Part shown: positions 1 through 5,872 of the stretch, piece after piece
Numbering within the stretch: the first letter of the stretch is position 1
How the letters are laid out: each line of letters starts with the position of its first letter
Assembly: GCA_946534455.1 (NCBI GenBank)
Contig: CAMNCR010000081.1
Coordinates: 1 to 9,007 of the forward strand
DNA length: 9,007 bases
Direction of reading: 5' to 3'
Source: an uncultured Clostridia bacterium
GTDB lineage: Bacteria; Bacillota; Clostridia; Christensenellales; Aristaeellaceae
Notes under the pieces: generated by a model
Told to the model about the DNA's origin: nothing
What the model saw: the letters and a program-made list of their open reading frames with translations, nothing else
Databases searched by the model: none
Made by a program: the position numbers and the translations under genes

Positions 1-95
1 GAAAGAACGGAAAAGCCGGGGAAGCCGTCCCACTTGTGCTGCTCTTCAACCTGATAGGTTTCTTTCGCATAGGCGCACAGCTCCGACAGTTCCAT
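1..95 (-). CDS. Unrecognised protein, N-terminal 31 codons (cut by the left edge)
   Basis: An open frame starts at the ATG whose complement is 93-95 and runs off the window without a stop. It begins MELSELCAYAKETYQVEEQH and goes on to a Lys-Trp and a Phe-Pro-Gly-Phe stretch. The start is supported by a GGAGGAGGTGAG-type ribosome site a few bases upstream and by a good promoter at 152-179. The short peptide is hydrophilic, with no signal peptide. It faces away from the sialic acid genes and is separated from them by about 500 bases, so it is probably unrelated. I do not recognise the family with confidence; it faintly resembles small hypothetical proteins of Clostridia. That it is a real gene start is fairly sure; the function is unknown. 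Confidence 0.65.
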   Translation of the reverse strand, partial: MELSELCAYAKETYQVEEQHKWDGFPGFSVL

Positions 96-117
96 CCTCT
101 CACCTCCTCCGGAAGGG

Positions 118-147
118 ATACCTGAAGGCACCCGGTTGTTCAGGTAT
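118..147 (-). repeat. Inverted repeat in the leader of the leftmost gene
   Basis: ATACCTGA (118-125) and TCAGGTAT (140-147) form a perfect 8-bp stem with a 14-base loop. On the minus strand it falls at the very start of the predicted transcript, so it could be a protecting 5' hairpin or an operator. On the plus strand it is followed by a T-rich stretch and would resemble a weak terminator, but no plus-strand gene precedes it. Confidence 0.35.
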
Positions 148-151
148 TTTT

Positions 152-179
152 ATTGTACCATGTTTGTTCTGAATATCAA
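152..179 (-). promoter_or_regulatory. Promoter of the leftmost gene
   Basis: On the minus strand TTGATA (complement of 174-179) is followed after 16 bases by TACAAT (complement of 152-157). Both boxes are one base from the vegetative sigma consensus. It points at the gene starting at 95, leaving a leader of about 50 bases. Confidence 0.55.
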
Positions 180-327
180 GTACGCAGATGTTTGGTATAT
201 AGTACGTTCCATGATACCGGGCGATGATTCAGTACAGTCGGAAACGATAAGCGAAAGTACTGCAGCCACGACTGCTACATCGAGCATCGTTTCGGGCACC
301 GCACGCCGGTAGCGCAGGCTGAATGAC

Positions 328-367
328 AAAAAGGGGTGGCGCTGGGATGCAGAGTCCCAACGCCGCC
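328..367 (-). terminator. Probable terminator of the minus-strand nan operon
   Basis: Read on the minus strand, GGCGTTGGGA (complement of 355-364) pairs with TCCCAGCGCC (complement of 338-347) over ten positions, including one G-U pair, around a 7-base loop. After ACCCC comes a run of five T (complement of 328-332). It is the first good terminator after the esterase gene, although about 260 bases beyond its stop. A gap of a few bases between stem and T-run weakens it slightly. Confidence 0.5.
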
Positions 368-385
368 ATATTTACAATTTTATGC

Positions 386-413
386 TTGTCTTCTGCGGAA
401 AATGGAATATAAT
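386..413 (+). promoter_or_regulatory. Promoter-like sequence with no clear gene behind it
   Basis: TTGTCT (386-391) and a perfect TATAAT (408-413) are 16 bases apart. A transcript would begin about 420, exactly at the base of the hairpin 421-443. No convincing protein gene follows on this strand, so the product would be a short RNA or nothing. Confidence 0.35.
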
Positions 414-420
414 ATAGTTA

Positions 421-579
421 GAGGCAGCTAACGAGGCTGCCTCCTGGTGTCGGAAACCCACGATACGAGGTGTTGTTGTGAAAGGCTATGTATTTCCGGA
501 ACTGCCGGAAAGTATTGCATGCTTTCGTACTTTCGGCCTGCCAGTCCAGTTGGACATTTGAAACAGTTTGTCCTTCTTT
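421..579 (+). ncRNA. Possible small structured RNA
   Basis: Downstream of the promoter-like sequence at 386-413 lie a perfect hairpin GAGGCAGC/GCTGCCTC (421-428 and 436-443), a second TTTCCGG/CCGGAAA (493-499 and 505-511) that partly competes with GAAAGTA/TACTTTC (508-514 and 528-534), and GGACA/TGTCC (552-556 and 569-573) followed by TTCTTT, a weak terminator. A 27-codon frame from GTG at 478 to TGA at 559-561, with GAGG seven bases before it, lies inside and could instead be a tiny gene. I recognise no RNA family. If transcribed, it would be complementary to the tail of the minus-strand operon transcript. Speculative. Confidence 0.2.
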
Positions 580-625
580 GCCGTGATGCCCAGATGACCG
601 TCGAATAGATCGAATCGGTTTTCTG

Positions 626-1267
626 TCAGATCTCAGAATGAATGATCCAGCCGTGGATGCGCTCAGCCAGCTGTGCATGTCCCCTGCGGGTCAGATGCAT
701 GAAATCGATCTGGTTGAATTCGCATCCGTCCGCATCCAGAAAGCAGCAGCCCTCCTGATCGGCGATCCGACGATACCATGCGGCCAGGCCGCGGCTTTTT
801 TCCACGCAGCCTTCGCCCATAATTTCATCATGGAAGCCTTCCCCGATGGGCGGCGGCGCAACGACCAGGATGCGGGGCGGCTGATTCCCCCAGCAGTCCA
901 CGGTTTTCGCCTTTTGAATCAGGCGGACCATGCCCTGGGCGATCAGAGCGGAGCTGGCGTTGAAGCGCTCCTTCGTGTCGTTGGTTCCGAGCATCAGGAT
1001 CAGCAGATCGATCCGCTCATGGCTTTTCAGCAGGGGATAGAGAACCGGCAGCGCGGGCATGCTTTCGTGGATCGGATCCTCGAAAACCGTGGTTCGGCCG
1101 GAAAGCCCCTCCTCCGTCACCAGATAATTCCCGCCCAGCTTTCGCTGAAGCAGGCAGGGCCAGCGTTCCTCCTCATTAAAGCGGATGCCTCCGTCAGCGC
1201 AGTCTGACGGGTCCGCGCAGTAGCCATGGGTATTCGAGTCGCCGATACACAGAATGTGTCGCTTCAT
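626..1267 (-). CDS. SGNH/GDSL-type hydrolase, probable carbohydrate (sialate) O-acetylesterase
   Basis: A 213-residue protein of the SGNH hydrolase fold. Block I is GDSN at residues 9-12, with nucleophile Ser11. A Gly block lies in EEGLSGRTT at 52-60, block III is GTND at 94-97, and block V is DFMH at 188-191, giving the Asp188/His191 part of the triad. The GLSGRTT-x-F-E-D-P pattern is typical of the arylesterase-like branch. There is no signal peptide, so it acts in the cytoplasm. It is the last gene of the nanR-nanE-nanK-yhcH operon, 81 bases after yhcH. From this context I infer removal of O-acetyl groups from imported sialic acids, a job done by unrelated or distantly related esterases such as NanS in other bacteria. 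The family call is firm; the substrate is inferred. The start has only a weak ribosome site (AAAGGAAATGAAAG), but no better start matches the conserved N-terminus. Confidence 0.85.
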   Translation of the reverse strand: MKRHILCIGDSNTHGYCADPSDCADGGIRFNEEERWPCLLQRKLGGNYLVTEEGLSGRTTVFEDPIHESMPALPVLYPLLKSHERIDLLILMLGTNDTKERFNASSALIAQGMVRLIQKAKTVDCWGNQPPRILVVAPPPIGEGFHDEIMGEGCVEKSRGLAAWYRRIADQEGCCFLDADGCEFNQIDFMHLTRRGHAQLAERIHGWIIHSEI

Positions 1268-1348
1268 CTTTCATTTCCTTTCACTATTCCCGAAAGGGAA
1301 GCTCTTTCAGCTTTTCAGGCGGCGGTTTCCGCGTGCCGGCCCCTGAAC

Positions 1349-1789
1349 TCAGCAGCGAACCTTGATCACTGCTTTTTTGCAGTCGGAAGGCTCCCCAGCG
1401 GGATTCCCCGGCGAATGAGGCTCCCCGGGCAGAAAAATGACGAACTGGCCGGGACCCAGCGTAAAAACCGCCTTCGCTTCGGCCCGGCAGGTCCGGAAAT
1501 CCCTTTCCGGATCCAGCGGAGTCATCTCCGCCCCGTCACTCCAGCCAAAGCGTTCCTCTCCCTCAAGAATCAGCTGAATATCCGCGTACAGGGCATGGGC
1601 TTCCCATGCCATTTCCGCCCGATCCAGGTGATTCACTGCCGTGTTGACGAAAACCTGACTGCCGTCGATTTCCAGCCGTCCCAGAGGCAGGGAGGACGCG
1701 TCATGCTCCTCAAACCAGCGGGCGGCGGACGCAAAGTTCTTTCCCAGCCCGGCATACCGGGACAGATTGGCCAGCTTGTCCACAATCAT
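1349..1789 (-). CDS. nanQ: YhcH/YjgK/YiaL (NanQ) family protein, probable N-acetylneuraminate anomerase
   Basis: A 146-residue protein of the YhcH/YjgK/YiaL (DUF386) cupin-like family, close to the usual length of about 150. Family features visible are the E-x-H...D-I-Q segment (Glu63, His65, Asp70, Gln72), a Gly-Glu-Glu turn at 77-79 and the F-L-P-G-E-P-H stretch ending at His125, which together supply the expected metal ligands. The E. coli member YhcH (NanQ), encoded in the nanATEK operon, speeds alpha/beta interconversion of free Neu5Ac. Sialidase and transporter deliver one anomer while the lyase uses another form. The ATG overlaps the nanK stop in an ATGA, which indicates translational coupling, and AGGAGG lies just upstream inside nanK. 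The family is sure. Anomerase activity rests on the E. coli homologue and the location in a nan operon. Confidence 0.88.
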   Translation of the reverse strand: MIVDKLANLSRYAGLGKNFASAARWFEEHDASSLPLGRLEIDGSQVFVNTAVNHLDRAEMAWEAHALYADIQLILEGEERFGWSDGAEMTPLDPERDFRTCRAEAKAVFTLGPGQFVIFLPGEPHSPGNPAGEPSDCKKAVIKVRC

Positions 1790-2703
1790 TTTGACTCCTC
1801 CTGATCCAGCCAGAATTTCAGCGCTCCGATCATGCCGGCGTCGTTTCCCAGAAGGGCGGCTTCGAACCGGAGGCCTTCCGAAAACCGGGGCATGAGCAGT
1901 CCGAACACCTTTTCGCGAAGCGGCCTGACTAAAAGCTCCTGCTGGGCGGAGATGCCCCCGCCGATCAGCACGATCTCCGGATTGAAGATGTGAATCAGCC
2001 CGGCGAGACCGAGCGCGACGCCGTCAAGCCACTGATCCAGCACCGCGGACAGCGCTCCGTCCCCGTCCCGCACCCGGGCGAAAAAGTCCCGCCCGTCGCG
2101 GACCGGATTGCCCGAAGATGCATCCCGGGCCATTCTGATCAGCGCCGAAGCGGAGGCGTACCGCTCGAAGCAGCCCCGCCCGCCGCAGGAGCAGGGAAGC
2201 CCGCCGCGGTCGATGGAAAAATGCCCCAGCTCGCCCGCAATGCCCCGATGACCCCGCACGAGACGGCCGCCAGAGACCACGCCCCCGCCGACGCCTGTAC
2301 CCAGCGTCACCATCAGAGCATCCCGGCATCCCTTTCCCGCGCCGAGAAAGGTTTCGCCCAGAGCGGCGGCATTCGCGTCGTTCAGCACATGGGCCGGAAC
2401 TCCGAACCGGGACTGGAAGGCGGTTTTGAAGTCCGTTCCCTCATAGCCGGGGATGCTCCCATTGGTTCCGATCACGGTGCCCAGCAGGTCATCGACCTGG
2501 CCTGTAGCGGAAACTGCGATCCCCTCCGGAACCGTCTCCCGGGATTTCAGAAAACGCTCCGCAGCCCGAAGCACCGAGGTCAGCACGGGCGTTGCATATC
2601 CGTCTGCGTTCACCGGCGCTTCATCCCGGGCGAGGATGCGCCCCTCCCGGGTCATCAGGCCCAGCTTGACGGCAGTGCCGCCCACATCAATGCCCAGAAT
2701 CAT
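1786..2703 (-). CDS. nanK: ROK-family N-acetylmannosamine kinase
   Basis: A 305-residue ROK-family sugar kinase that should phosphorylate N-acetylmannosamine at C6 with ATP in the cytoplasm. The N-terminal phosphate-binding loop is DVGGTAVKLG at residues 6-15, the catalytic base is Asp109 in LNDANAAALGE, and the second nucleotide loop is GTGVGGG at 135-141. The ROK zinc site is complete: His161 in GELGH, then Cys171, Cys173 and Cys178 in CSCGGRGCFE. Near the C-terminus is the adenosine-binding IGGGIS at 247-252. ROK sequence alone does not separate ManNAc kinase from glucokinase. The assignment rests on its place between nanE (30 bases upstream) and the nanQ-like gene (4-base overlap). The ribosome site is GGGGAAAGG, eight to ten bases before the ATG. 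Confidence 0.9.
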   Translation of the reverse strand: MILGIDVGGTAVKLGLMTREGRILARDEAPVNADGYATPVLTSVLRAAERFLKSRETVPEGIAVSATGQVDDLLGTVIGTNGSIPGYEGTDFKTAFQSRFGVPAHVLNDANAAALGETFLGAGKGCRDALMVTLGTGVGGGVVSGGRLVRGHRGIAGELGHFSIDRGGLPCSCGGRGCFERYASASALIRMARDASSGNPVRDGRDFFARVRDGDGALSAVLDQWLDGVALGLAGLIHIFNPEIVLIGGGISAQQELLVRPLREKVFGLLMPRFSEGLRFEAALLGNDAGMIGALKFWLDQEESK

Positions 2704-2733
2704 CCGATCACTTTCCTTTCCCCGCCTGCTGGC

Positions 2734-3426
2734 TCACAGCACCCGGAAGAACCGCTGCGCGATTTCCAGCGGGCGCGTGATGGCTCCGCCGACCACGACG
2801 GCCCATGCGCCGAGATCCAGCATCTTCCGCACCTGCTCCGGGGTGTGCACCCGGCCCTCCGCGATCACGGGACAGGGGAGCCTCTTCGCAAGGCTTTCCA
2901 CCAGGGCAAAGTTGGGATTGCCCTTCTGATCCGCCGTCTGGGGCGTGTAGCCGTTCATCGTGCTGCCCACCAGATCCGCGCCGGCCTCGAAGGCGGCAAT
3001 GGCCTCCTGCTCAGTGGCGCAGTCCGCCATGATGATGATGTTCGGATATTTCGCCTTCACCTGCTTCAGGAATTCAGGCGGCGTCAGCCCGTCCCCGCGC
3101 GTGCAGTCCGTACAGTCGATGGAGACGATGTCCGCCAGAGCGTCCATGCATTCGTCCACCTCCCGCATGGTCATGGTGATGCGCCCGGTATATCCGGGAT
3201 ATTCCCTCTTGATCAGCCCGATGACCGGCAGGCCGGTCTCCTCCTTGATTCCGACAATGTCCCGGACCGAGGAGGTGCGGATCATCCGGGCGCCGGCCAG
3301 CTTTGCGGCACGGGCCATATAGGGCATCAGGGAGCGCTCCCTGTCGTACAGGGGCTCGCCGGGGGTGGCCTGACAGGATACGATAATCTGGCCTTTCATC
3401 AGCGCGAAAAGTTCTTCCTTAGTCAT
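2734..3426 (-). CDS. nanE: N-acetylmannosamine-6-phosphate 2-epimerase
   Basis: A 230-residue NanE-type TIM-barrel epimerase, the usual length for the family. It converts ManNAc-6-phosphate to GlcNAc-6-phosphate, which leads into the Nag pathway. Visible landmarks are GQIIVSCQATPGEPL at residues 12-26, IGLIKREY with the catalytic Lys73, the VSIDCTDCTRGDG phosphate/sugar region at 101-113, the C-terminal VIAEGRVHTPEQV with Glu190, and GGAITRP at 213-219, which binds the phosphate. AGGAGGAG seven bases before the ATG fixes the start. It follows the regulator gene by 81 bases, a gap that contains an inverted repeat (3463-3512). NagA and NagB, needed for the next two steps, are not in the window. 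Confidence 0.95.
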   Translation of the reverse strand: MTKEELFALMKGQIIVSCQATPGEPLYDRERSLMPYMARAAKLAGARMIRTSSVRDIVGIKEETGLPVIGLIKREYPGYTGRITMTMREVDECMDALADIVSIDCTDCTRGDGLTPPEFLKQVKAKYPNIIIMADCATEQEAIAAFEAGADLVGSTMNGYTPQTADQKGNPNFALVESLAKRLPCPVIAEGRVHTPEQVRKMLDLGAWAVVVGGAITRPLEIAQRFFRVL

Positions 3427-3462
3427 CCGTAATCTCCTCCTGTTTCTTTACTTTGCTGTGCG

Positions 3463-3512
3463 GGTGAGCCGAGATGCCTGTTTCACGGAAACGCGGATCA
3501 CCGCGGCTCACC
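3463..3512 (-). repeat. Inverted repeat between nanR and nanE
   Basis: GGTGAGCCG (3463-3471) and CGGCTCACC (3504-3512) form a perfect 9-bp stem, with a smaller nested hairpin GTTTC/GAAAC (3480-3492) in the loop. The stem includes the nanR stop codon. There is no T-run after it, so it is more likely an RNA-processing or mRNA-stability hairpin, or a weak attenuator, than a true terminator. It could make levels of the enzymes differ from that of the regulator. Confidence 0.4.
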
Positions 3513-4200
3513 GAACCTCTTCCTCATAGGATCCTGGATGGCTGTATTTCCCTGAGGTAAAATGATATTCCATGGCTTTGACGAACCCGATGAAATCATG
3601 GGCCTCCAACGACTGCACGACGGCCTCGTGCTTCGCGACGCTGTCCGCCAGATGGGGTCTTTTTTCCTCCAGCTGGAAGCGGACGTCCACCTCCCAGATG
3701 GCGTTCATCAGGGAATCCAGCACCGCGTTTTTCAGGGGACGGAAGAGGGTGAGGTGGAATTCCCGATCCAGCTCGGAGAACAGGCCTTCCTGTTCATAGC
3801 TGACGCGAATCTGATCCACAATCTCCCGAAGATGCAGAATATCCTCCTTCCCCAGGGCGTAAAACGCGTCGCGCATGTAGCTGAGCTCCAGGTGCTTGCG
3901 CACGTCAAACATCTGCCTGACGGTGCTTTCGTTGCCGGGAACCTGAAAAAAGAGCATGCTCTGGAGGATATACTCCATGCTGAAGGACAGAAGCTCCGTC
4001 CCGCGGCCGGCGACAGCCCGGACAATCCCCATGACCTCCATGCTCTTGATGGCTTCCCGCACCACGTTGCGGCTGACGCCGAACTCGGCGGCCAGCACCT
4101 GCTCCGGCGGAAGCAGATCCCCCGGCTTCAGCCCCCGGTCCAGAATCAGCTGGTGAATCTGGCTGAGCACCTGCACATAAAGCTTCTGATCCGCTGCCAT
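3508..4200 (-). CDS. nanR: GntR/FadR-type transcriptional regulator, probable sialic acid repressor
   Basis: A 230-residue regulator with an N-terminal winged helix of the GntR type (about residues 5-72, including PGDLLPPEQVLAAEFGVSR and the recognition segment SRNVVREAIKSMEVMGIV). The C-terminal ligand-binding domain is of the FCD type (about 93-218). The FCD metal-site residues are present: Asp145 and His149 in DREFH, His191 and His213. Such regulators release DNA when they bind a small ligand; E. coli NanR is an FCD regulator that responds to Neu5Ac. Here the gene is first in the catabolic operon and divergent from the transport operon, with two matching palindromes on the two promoters. 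This supports a role as local repressor that also controls itself. The start is fixed by GGGAGGAG five bases before the ATG. The ligand (Neu5Ac or ManNAc-6-P) cannot be told from sequence. Confidence 0.88.
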   Translation of the reverse strand: MAADQKLYVQVLSQIHQLILDRGLKPGDLLPPEQVLAAEFGVSRNVVREAIKSMEVMGIVRAVAGRGTELLSFSMEYILQSMLFFQVPGNESTVRQMFDVRKHLELSYMRDAFYALGKEDILHLREIVDQIRVSYEQEGLFSELDREFHLTLFRPLKNAVLDSLMNAIWEVDVRFQLEEKRPHLADSVAKHEAVVQSLEAHDFIGFVKAMEYHFTSGKYSHPGSYEEEVR

Positions 4201-4243
4201 ATCTCTCCTCCCTTCCTGATGATGCCCGAAGGAATGGGGAACG

Positions 4244-4260
4244 AAATGTACTACAATTCC
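4244..4260 (-). promoter_or_regulatory. Candidate NanR operator 1 (regulator/catabolic operon)
   Basis: On the minus strand the site reads GGAATTGTAGTACATTT, identical at 16 of 17 positions to operator 2 at 4373-4389. Its palindromic core AAATGTA-C-TACAATT is imperfect. It lies just downstream of the TATAAT at 4267-4272, over the predicted transcription start, a classical position for repression. Confidence 0.7.
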
Positions 4261-4266
4261 GGGGTA

Positions 4267-4295
4267 ATTATAGGAAACTTATGGGTCTGTGTCAA
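4267..4295 (-). promoter_or_regulatory. Promoter of the nanR-nanE-nanK-nanQ-esterase operon
   Basis: On the minus strand a perfect TTGACA (complement of 4290-4295) and a perfect TATAAT (complement of 4267-4272) are 17 bases apart, a full consensus promoter. The start would be near 4260, leaving a leader of about 60 bases. Such a strong promoter fits control by repression rather than by activation. Confidence 0.85.
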
Positions 4296-4359
4296 GGGAA
4301 TTCAGATGCTATTTTTTGCGATTTGGAATAAATATAACTTAAAAACGACAAAAATAGGC

Positions 4360-4388
4360 TTGACAGCCTCCCGGAAATGTAGTACATT
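4360..4388 (+). promoter_or_regulatory. Promoter of the sialic acid transport/nanA operon
   Basis: TTGACA (4360-4365) and TACATT (4383-4388) are 17 bases apart. The -35 box is perfect and the -10 box matches at 4 of 6 positions. The stretch upstream (about 4310-4356) is very A/T-rich and may act as an UP element. The leader runs about 50 bases to the ATG at 4445 and holds a small CGGCC/GGCCG hairpin (4402-4419). The -10 box is the right half of operator 2. Confidence 0.75.
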
Positions 4389-4389
4389 T
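4373..4389 (+). promoter_or_regulatory. Candidate NanR operator 2 (transport operon)
   Basis: GGAAATGTAGTACATTT, with a perfect 15-base palindrome AAATGTA-G-TACATTT at 4375-4389. It covers the end of the promoter spacer and the whole -10 box, so a bound protein would exclude RNA polymerase. It repeats operator 1, in the same orientation relative to its own gene, with centres 131 bases apart. Odd-length A/T-flanked palindromes of this kind are typical GntR-family sites. Confidence 0.75.
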
Positions 4390-4444
4390 AAACCAGACAT
4401 TCGGCCGGGCTACAGGCCGGAAAGAAAAAAAGGAGGATTTTCCC

Positions 4445-5713
4445 ATGAAAAAGCTGCTCGCAATTCTGCTGTGCGTGATGCTGATCATCCCCTCTGCGCT
4501 TGCGCTGGCGGATGATAACGTGACCATTACCCTGTGGACCTATCCCATCGGAAGCTGGGTGGACGACGCGACCGTTCAGGGCTTCATCGCGGATTTCAAT
4601 GCCGTGCATCCCGAGATCACCGTGAAGGTTCAGTATCTGGACTATTCCTCCGGCGATGATCAGGTGACCAGCGCCATCGAAGCGAAGACCACCCCCGACA
4701 TCATCTTTGAAGGTCCGGAACGCCTGGTGGCGAACTGGGGCGCTGCCGGCAAGATGCTGGACATCAGCGATCTGTGGGCCGACACGAAGGATGACATCAT
4801 TGCAGCCAGCCCTGCGGTTGAAGCGGCCTGCCGCAACGCCGAAGGCAAGTATTATGAATATCCGCTGTGCATGACCACCCATACCATGGTCATCAACCTG
4901 CAGTACTTTGAGGCGGCCGATGCGCTGCAGTATATCGATCAGGAAAACCACACCTGGACCACCGAGAACTTCATCAAGGCGTGCCAGGCACTGCAGGCCA
5001 AGGGCTACATCCCCGGCGTCGTGTACTGCGGCGGCCAGGGCGGCGACCAGGGTACCCGCGCGCTGGTGACCAACCTGTACTCCGGTCAGTTCACCAATGC
5101 GGACCATACCGCCTATACCATGGATTCCGAAGCGAACATCAAGGCGCTGACCCAGATCCAGCAGATGGTGACCGAGGGCAGCCTGACGGCGGATCCCGGC
5201 ATCGTGGCCGCCGATGAAATCGCGCTGTTCTGCAACGGCACCATTGCGATGGGCTTCTGCTGGAATGCCAGCGCCGCCGTGTCCAACAAGGCTGCCATGG
5301 CGGAAACCGTGACTGCTTTCCCGATGGCCTTCCCCTCTGATGACGGTGTTCCGGAGCTGCAGGGCGGCATCTGGGGCTTCGGTCTGTTCGACAACGGCGA
5401 TGAAGCCCGTGCGGCGGCCGCGAAGACCTTCGTCAAGTGGGTCTGCGACGACGAGAAGCAGGCTGTTCCCAGCGTCTACGCGACCGGATTCTTCCCCACC
5501 CGCGCCTCTCTGGGCGATATCTACACCGGCACCGAAAAGGCTGACAACGCGAACTTCGCGGCATTCATGCCCTTCCTCGGCGACTACTATCAGGTGACCG
5601 GAAACTGGGCCGTGCAGCGCACGGAGTGGTGGAACCTGCTGCAGCGCATCTTCGCGGGCGGCGATGTGGCGACTGAGGTAGCCACCTATGTGGCCAACGT
5701 CAACGCCAAGTAA
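4445..5713 (+). CDS. Extracellular solute-binding protein of the sialic acid ABC transporter
   Basis: A 422-residue family 1 (CUT1) sugar-binding protein that should capture the substrate outside the membrane and pass it to the two permeases. Residues 1-22 are a signal peptide: MKK, a hydrophobic core at 4-16, then SALALA before DDN. The mature protein starts with VTITLWTYP, typical of the family, and contains PDIIFEGPE near 85-93 and AAKTFVKWVCDD in the C-terminal half. There is no lipobox: the only early Cys (10) is inside the hydrophobic core and preceded by Leu-Leu, so cleavage by signal peptidase I after Ala20 or Ala22 is more likely. AGGAGG eight bases before the ATG fixes the start. 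Sialic acid as substrate is inferred from the operon; other N-acetyl sugars or sialosides cannot be excluded. Confidence 0.88.
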   Translation: MKKLLAILLCVMLIIPSALALADDNVTITLWTYPIGSWVDDATVQGFIADFNAVHPEITVKVQYLDYSSGDDQVTSAIEAKTTPDIIFEGPERLVANWGAAGKMLDISDLWADTKDDIIAASPAVEAACRNAEGKYYEYPLCMTTHTMVINLQYFEAADALQYIDQENHTWTTENFIKACQALQAKGYIPGVVYCGGQGGDQGTRALVTNLYSGQFTNADHTAYTMDSEANIKALTQIQQMVTEGSLTADPGIVAADEIALFCNGTIAMGFCWNASAAVSNKAAMAETVTAFPMAFPSDDGVPELQGGIWGFGLFDNGDEARAAAAKTFVKWVCDDEKQAVPSVYATGFFPTRASLGDIYTGTEKADNANFAAFMPFLGDYYQVTGNWAVQRTEWWNLLQRIFAGGDVATEVATYVANVNAK

Positions 5714-5764
5714 GACGCTTTCCGATGAATGCGTTCCGGCGGAAGGCCGTGTGAGCGAAAGCGG

Positions 5765-5793
5765 CGGGCGGGCCTGATTTCCAGACCGCCCCG
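5765..5793 (+). repeat. GC-rich hairpin after the binding-protein gene
   Basis: GGGCGG (5766-5771) pairs with CCGCCC (5786-5791), and the stem continues inward through CTG/CAG around ATTTC with one mismatch. There is no T-run. It probably shields the 3' end of the binding-protein mRNA from exonucleases, together with the terminator-like hairpin that follows. Confidence 0.4.
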
Positions 5794-5815
5794 GCCTTGA
5801 AACAACCCGAATCAT

Positions 5816-5854
5816 GGGCACCCTTCTTCCCCCGGGAGACGGGGTGCCCTTTTT
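5816..5854 (+). terminator. Internal (partial) terminator between the binding protein and permease genes
   Basis: GGGCACCC (5816-5823) pairs perfectly with GGGTGCCC (5842-5849), followed by five T (5850-5854). The permease gene starts only 18 bases later, with its own ribosome site and no separate promoter that I can see. It therefore most likely ends some transcripts and lets others through, giving more binding protein than permease. Confidence 0.75.
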
Positions 5855-5872
5855 CGTCAGGAGGTAATTCCC

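Larger units (their letters stand above)
180..625. other. Gene-poor stretch between the leftmost gene and the esterase gene
   Basis: No frame here reads as a known protein. The longest frame that enters it (minus strand, 678-418) has no recognisable content. What can be seen is a set of inverted repeats: GAAACGAT/ATCGTTTC (241-248 and 286-293), a terminator-like hairpin at 338-364, a perfect 8-bp hairpin at 421-443, TTTCCGG/CCGGAAA at 493-511 and GAAAGTA/TACTTTC at 508-534. A plus-strand promoter lies at 386-413. The region could be an ordinary 3' flank, a decayed gene or a small RNA locus. Confidence 0.5.

Noticed and set aside
241..293. GAAACGAT/ATCGTTTC inverted repeat as a riboswitch or attachment site
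   Set aside because: An 8-bp stem with a 37-base loop, no conserved riboswitch core recognised, and no integrase or adjacent target gene. Chance is likely enough.
478..561. A 27-codon GTG-started frame with GAGG upstream, as a firm gene
   Set aside because: Too short, no similarity recognised, and overlapping hairpins. Kept only as a note under the possible RNA.
1990..3432. A 480-codon open frame on the plus strand opposite nanK and nanE
   Set aside because: It is rich in Pro, Arg, His and Gly, shows no family features and lies opposite two genes with full catalytic motifs. Long shadow frames are expected at this GC content.
4201..4444. Catabolite-control (cre) site in the divergent region
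   Set aside because: I found no TGWNANCGNTNWCA-like sequence there. The only good palindromes are the two TGTAGTACA-type sites.
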